In this document: positions 12,301 to 18,300 of the stretch, piece after piece
How positions within the stretch are numbered: position 1 is the stretch's first letter
How the letters are laid out: every line of letters starts with the position of its first letter
From: Phoronis ovalis
Lineage: Eukaryota > Phoronida > Phoronidae
Reading direction: 5' to 3'
Assembly (NCBI GenBank): GCA_028565635.1
Contig: JAOXYB010038950.1
Span: forward strand, 9,124-28,361
Length of the DNA stretch: 19,238 nt
Translations under genes and position numbers: made by a program
The notes under the pieces: model-generated
Databases searched by the model: none
Told to the model about the DNA's origin: nothing
Seen by the model: the letters and a program-made list of their open reading frames with translations, nothing else

Positions 12301-15300
12301 TCAAACAGTTAAGACTGAAAACGAAATATGTATCACTGAGAATATACAGACAACCGAGGAAAATTATAGAAGCAACACAAAATCCTGACACTAAGGAAAG
12401 CAACAAACAACTGTTCACAGCCTGAGTTTCCTAAAGCTCAAGTCAAAACAGAAGAAAGTATTAAACTTACATAAACTGTAAAAGGCATTTCTGGCTTGAA
12501 TGTCCTATATTCGTCTCCTAGCCATGTCAGCTTAATATCGGCACTATACACATACGAGATCTGCCAACCAGTACTAGAGTCCATTTGAAAGTAGTCGATA
12601 ACTTTGCCTTCAACTCGCAGCTGTTTTCCCGCTAAATTGCCACCTGCTGCCTTCTCCATTTCTTCACGGGTAAACAAGAAATCCGTGCGAAAATAAAACT
12701 GCAATAGGATAAACTAAAGTATTATTGAATACTACCAAAATGAACCAACACCAATTGCATCTTTACACCATTAGATTAGTTCACTTGAAACTTTTCCCAA
12801 AAGCCCATTAATTTAGATTAATTAATTAACAAAGCAATATTCCTTTTGCTACTAATTTTGGGATGAGAAATACATGGACTAATCTTCATGTGGGTTGCTT
12901 ATAAGGTGTTTCAAGGAAGTTATTAAATGAAGAAAAGACTAAAAATACTTGCATAAGGAAGATGATGGACAATGGTGGGTTCTCCAGGTGCACCCGGATT
13001 ATTACGATCTTGAATTCTCAATGTAATCGAACAGTTACCCTCACACGCCATGCCTTTGGATTGACTGAAAAAAAAAATATTTTGGCCATACTGTTCAAAA
13101 TTTAAAAAACATATGACAGCATTTTCATGCCCGTAACATCTCCCTTAATATCCAAACATACTACTCTATCCAGAGCTTTCTGCAGAAAGTGTTCTTGGTC
13201 ATCCACATTTCTGCCAGCAGAATGTCAAGCAGTCTGGGGTAGTGTGTATGCACTAAATGCAAAGATCAGGTATAATTTATAGAATATTATTATACAAAAT
13301 ATAATACAATCCATATTTTTTTAAACTTAAAAATCAATGATTCTGATATGAATATAACTTACTTGCAAGATACTAAACCTGTCAGGCCAAAACTGTTTGT
13401 AAGAATATAAGGCACCATACTGACATTAGCTGACAATCTTGGTCCATCTGCAATTAAAATGTATATATAAGCATCAACATTTATACACAAATATTACTGC
13501 ATGATTGGCACAGCTAACTAATTACATTTTATGTATTATAAACTAAAGCTAACAACTGACCAGTTCCCATTATAACAATTAAATCATTATTCTATGTTAC
13601 AGAAAGTCAAAACCAGATCTGTGGGGAAGTACAGACAGTGTCTATAACAAATATAGATCTGTGATACGTCTCACATCTATATCATAAAACATTTGATATT
13701 AATTTAGATTTCATAACTAGTGAAATGTTTGCAATAAATTAACAAATACTTGAATGTACTCACAGTTTTCTTCAACATCGAAGGTTTTGTAATAAGTGTG
13801 TCCCTACAATCAAGCATAGTTAAAAGAGAGTGAATGAATGATCCTGGAGAAAGATCAACACAAAAACAATGTGACTGACTGCTTAAAACAGGGTCTGCTT
13901 ATAAAAACATTTCATATTAATTCTGCTATTTTTCACATTTCGTAAATTATTTCTGAAAGACGAAGGTCAAAACAAATCAAAGCACCGACTGAGGTTTCTC
14001 TCAGAAATTTAAATTAAACATTGTATACTTCTGACAGATGCATTACAAGATAGACTCAAGGCACATTCCACAAATACAAATTATAATACAGAACAATTGT
14101 CAGTTGCCGATTTCCAGGATTATTACTGCTAGCAGATGTATGGATGCCAGAAATATGGCCGTAGCGCAACACCCAATCACCAAGCTGTTAACTTACACTT
14201 TCCTGTATACAGTAAATACAGGTTTACAAACTTTTGTGTAGTAATTAGTGTCCCATAAAACTGCATACAATCATCTCGTGTTTTGGCAGTCACTTGACAA
14301 ATCACGTGTCAAATTACAGCAAAATTCTTAGTAAAACAGTCAAAACGTATGTAACAAGTGCTAGTTTCTTAGAACACACAGAGTAAATTTCAAGTTTCTA
14401 ATTCAACACACTCATGTTAGTTTAAGTCACAGGATGCCCTCTCATGGTAAAATATGTAGTTGCAAATTCTAAGATTAAAAGGTGTTCTTATATACATTTT
14501 CAAAAGTTATGTGCATTTGCTATCAAATATGGATATTTGTAGACTGAGGCAATTACACAAACAACTTTATATCACAATGCTACAATTTTTAAAAGGGTAA
14601 TTTTGGGTATTGCTATCCCAGTGCACTGACTCTCATTGACCAGGTATACAGGTATGCTCCGGATGGGTATTGTGTTCAGCATTCTGAGCATTCAAGTTCC
14701 AAAAAGGGTACCTTTTTCAAGAATGAAGTTCCACAAGCAGTTGCAATTGCACCCCACTCTGAATAAAAGTAATAACAAAAACGAACTTTCGTTTTCATCC
14801 CTGCATTTTCCAAAAAAAGGGTGTGTAATCAGGGACATAATTTTATGTAAAAAAAAATGCGGAAAAGGAGTATGTTTTTTAGCCTTTTTCCGAAAGGGTT
14901 TGAAAGGTTCGGTGGAGCACCCTCATATAAAAATTATTTAAGTCAGTGCCCCGGGATTACCATGAGTGCCCGACCTGTATGTGTGGTTCGAAATATAAAC
15001 CAGGTTAGCGAAAAAACATTTTCATAGTTAGTTTACATGCGCTAATGGCTGTTTAGTGCAAACAAAGAAACACAATATTAAGACAGTAACTCTTAATCTG
15101 GCCTAAAATAAATAATAATATCCATAAGGCTTTTTATCATGCAAATCCTGGCACCGTCACTGTGAAATCATAGAGCATAAGGAGGGGAAGGCACTATTCA
15201 GACAATCCCCTGACCCCATTTATACTTTATTACAGGTTTTGGTTAATCATTGGCTGATCCAGTCTCCCCCCTCCCTAATAATATATAATTATGCAAACTA

Positions 15301-18300
15301 AGCATGCATGTAATAGAAATTATTACAAATCTTCAAAAATAGAAATAAATGTTATGTTTAGATTTTGTTTCCTTTTGATATGAGGTATAATATAGTATTA
15401 AGGCATGTACGTATAGTTTCTTTTCCTATAGTTTTGTTTCCTGATTTTTGAAAGTCAGATAAATCTTTATTTAGAGTGTATTTGAACGGTAGTTTCCATC
15501 TAGTTAAAGACATTAAATAGGGAGTCTATCAACTGACGGAAGAGCCATGAGATAGGTTAACTGACGGAAGAGCCATGAGATAGGTTAACTGACGGAAGAG
15601 CCATGAGATAGGTTTATAAATCTTTCTAGAAGTGGCATGGTCCCAAGGAACTTGAATTTGTATAAATTAAAACAATTATTGTCCACAAACATTAACATAC
15701 AAATAAACCATGCACCTACCCAGAGAACACCAGCTACAGTAAAGATACCTTGCTAAGTTAAATAACCATAAAACGGTTATTTTTTTCGTGCAATATATAC
15801 ACTATATCTGGTTTACCTACCAATGCGATGACTCTTATCTGCCATTCTCCACTCCTAACAAATCTGCCACCTAACTTGAACTGCTTACTAAGGACACCTG
15901 CACGTATGAATCAAGTAACGCAAAAGTGTAACAGACACAATAAATCTGTTTATGATTTATTGTGGCTGATAAAGCTTAACTGCATCTAAATAAAATAATA
16001 TACAGCTACTCCTACCAAATGAAATCAACACAACTTTTTTGAAACTGGCTAATAACAATAGCCCAGGCAATCCCACACCCTGAACCCTGTGTTATCATGA
16101 CTGTGATCTGAGACATTTCCATTTATCTGCATTTTTTTTTTTCGTTGTGTTGATTTCATTGTTAGGAACAACTAATGTACATGTGAGACAAGCATAAGCT
16201 AACTATTTGGCAAGCTACGAAAACAACTAAAAACTAGTAACACTGAGCGTATTTGCACCGACTATGCACCCGTTAAGCTGTGTATATCAACAGCTTGTAA
16301 CTTACGAGAGCTATTACTCTAATCGTCCATTCTCCTTCTGGGACACCTCCAGTCAACTCAAACTGTTTCGACAAGACACCTTAAAGATACTAACTATATA
16401 CCATGCAGAACTTCAAAACTAAGTGTTTATCAATTTTGTAATATATGTGGCAGTGCGTGATAACCAAATATATTGCTACTAACAGTAGGATTTAATGTTT
16501 TAACCAAAATGGCTGCCAAATGTGGGTGACCTTAGTGCAAATATGTTTAAAGTTCTGATGGTAATCATGCAAAGAACATGCAACATACAGTAAATATCAT
16601 GCAATTCCACACTAAAAGTTTTGAGACTACACGTATATGAAGGGACAAGAAAACAAATACATGCAGGATCAAACAAGTTGAACGTAAAACTTGGTAGACA
16701 TGCTAGCGAAATGAAATGCTGCATTCAAAACTCATGCATTGAAAGATAAAACACAACATGCATGTACTATCAGAATGCAAAAGAAATGGGCATGAAATAC
16801 AATATAGTTTGACGTAATATTTTTCAACTTTTACGCAATTATAAATTATTAATATTATTATAAACAAGTAGCATACACATGTTAGTTCATTGAAATATTA
16901 AAACAAAATTTATAGTTCACATGCATTATGTAATCAATAATTGTTATACTGTTACAGCAACATTTCTAGAAATAAGTATGGAAACAACAATACACGACCA
17001 AACATAACTCTGGGTAACTATACAATTTCTAATGGCCACGGAAGAATCAATATAGCAGTTAGAAATGACTTGCAATATAAAAATTATTCAAAGTATTTCC
17101 CTAGCAAAAAATTAACCCACCAAAAAAACCATAATCAACATGGAAAGAACACCGATAAAACAGTTTCAGACAATTTGATGTACAATTTAGAACGACATGA
17201 GTATATGACTATTCACATGTTAATTTTGATTGATGTCCACATATTGCATAGTCTCTCATAGTTTGCTGCAGGCTTTGAATAGAGAATGGATACTTGCTTC
17301 AAGCTACTTACCAGCTGTAATGTAGGGGTGCAAAAAAGCATTCAAGTTGAAGAAAAACATGAAAAGTAAAAGACACAACACAAACATTAACCAAACACCA
17401 ATAAAAAAACAACTGTAAAATACCAGCAAGTTGTCAGATTTTTTGCCTCGAATATTCAAGGCGTCAGCCATTATTCAGGAGAGGTCACAAGAATGAATTG
17501 ATTTGACCCTCAAAGTATAGGATACATATTTTGGCAAAAATGTGGATTTCTGATTTGCCAGTTTGGTCTATAAAGATTAAGCTAGACCCCATCACTGTTT
17601 AAATAAATATTTGTGAAAAGTATGCATAAATTACACTTTTTTCACACAAATAGATGTTTTCAGAAGCTATGTTATATTTTTAAACTAGTCTGAAATGTAT
17701 GAATTTTAATTAGTGCTTAATGACACCATAAAAACCATTAGGTACATGACACAGCATGAATGTTAAAGTTTCAGAAAACATTATTTTGTGTGCAAAAAAA
17801 ATGTAATGCAGATTTTTATTTAAACAGTAACCAGGATCTAGCTGGGCCTTAAAGTTCAAAGACTTACCCCCAAATATCATAAACGGTCTAGTATCCCTTG
17901 TCAATCGAGCCGAGAATTTTGGAAGCAAGTATTTTACAGAACATCACAACAGAAAGCTAACACCGAAACCAAAATTACTTAATTACAAGATTTTAAGATA
18001 AATAATAGAACATAAATAAAGAATTAGAATGCAGAGTAAATGGCAATAAGGCACGACAAACCATTATTTATTATATAACCATCGAACAAGTGAAAAAACT
18101 ACTGCCAACAGAACTAGAAAATTCATATTGATTTACAAAGGAAACTAAATTTGAATAAATTTATAATACACGATAGTATTACAAAAGTGCTGGAATACAG
18201 AATCATTAATGTATGTACGCGATAGACAGTATTTTTTCTTCACCTGCAAAAGAGTTATATATATGATGTGTAAATTGTTTATAGACGCAATAAAAAAGCA

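Larger units (their letters stand above)
13804..15820 (-). other. Intron between exon 3b and exon 4
   Basis: A 2.0-kb intron, one of the two longest in the window, holding the possible MITE (14615-14957) and the 28-bp repeat (15531-15614). Plus-strand frames in it show no recognisable protein. Confidence 0.75.

Noticed and set aside
14636-14941. 101-codon plus-strand frame
   Set aside because: No domain, signal or membrane pattern; it runs through the possible MITE and low-complexity sequence.
15720-15733. 14-nt stretch with acceptor tgtag and donor gtaggt, phase-compatible with the exon 3 slot
   Set aside because: It encodes only A-G-V-L-W and would delete most of an MG2 strand; a decoy or decayed third copy is more likely than a real exon.
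16941-17261. 106-codon plus-strand frame rich in Asn and Lys
   Set aside because: Composition is that of AT-rich intron sequence; no motif, start context or partner exons.
17310-17340. Strong pyrimidine tract and acceptor (cattacag) followed after 3 nt by gtaagt at about 17.31 kb
   Set aside because: A 3-nt exon is not credible and the site is not an exact recursive splice site (AG|GT); there is no coding support.
17867-17940. Minus-strand peptide reading YLLPKFSARLTRDTRPFMIFG, which resembles family motifs (YVLPKF and LTRDLKPF), with a gtaagt directly after it
   Set aside because: There is no AG acceptor upstream in a usable place, and its position between exons 2 and 3a does not fit either motif in domain order. 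Both motif positions are already filled by exons 2 and 5. It may be a chance match or a decayed exon.
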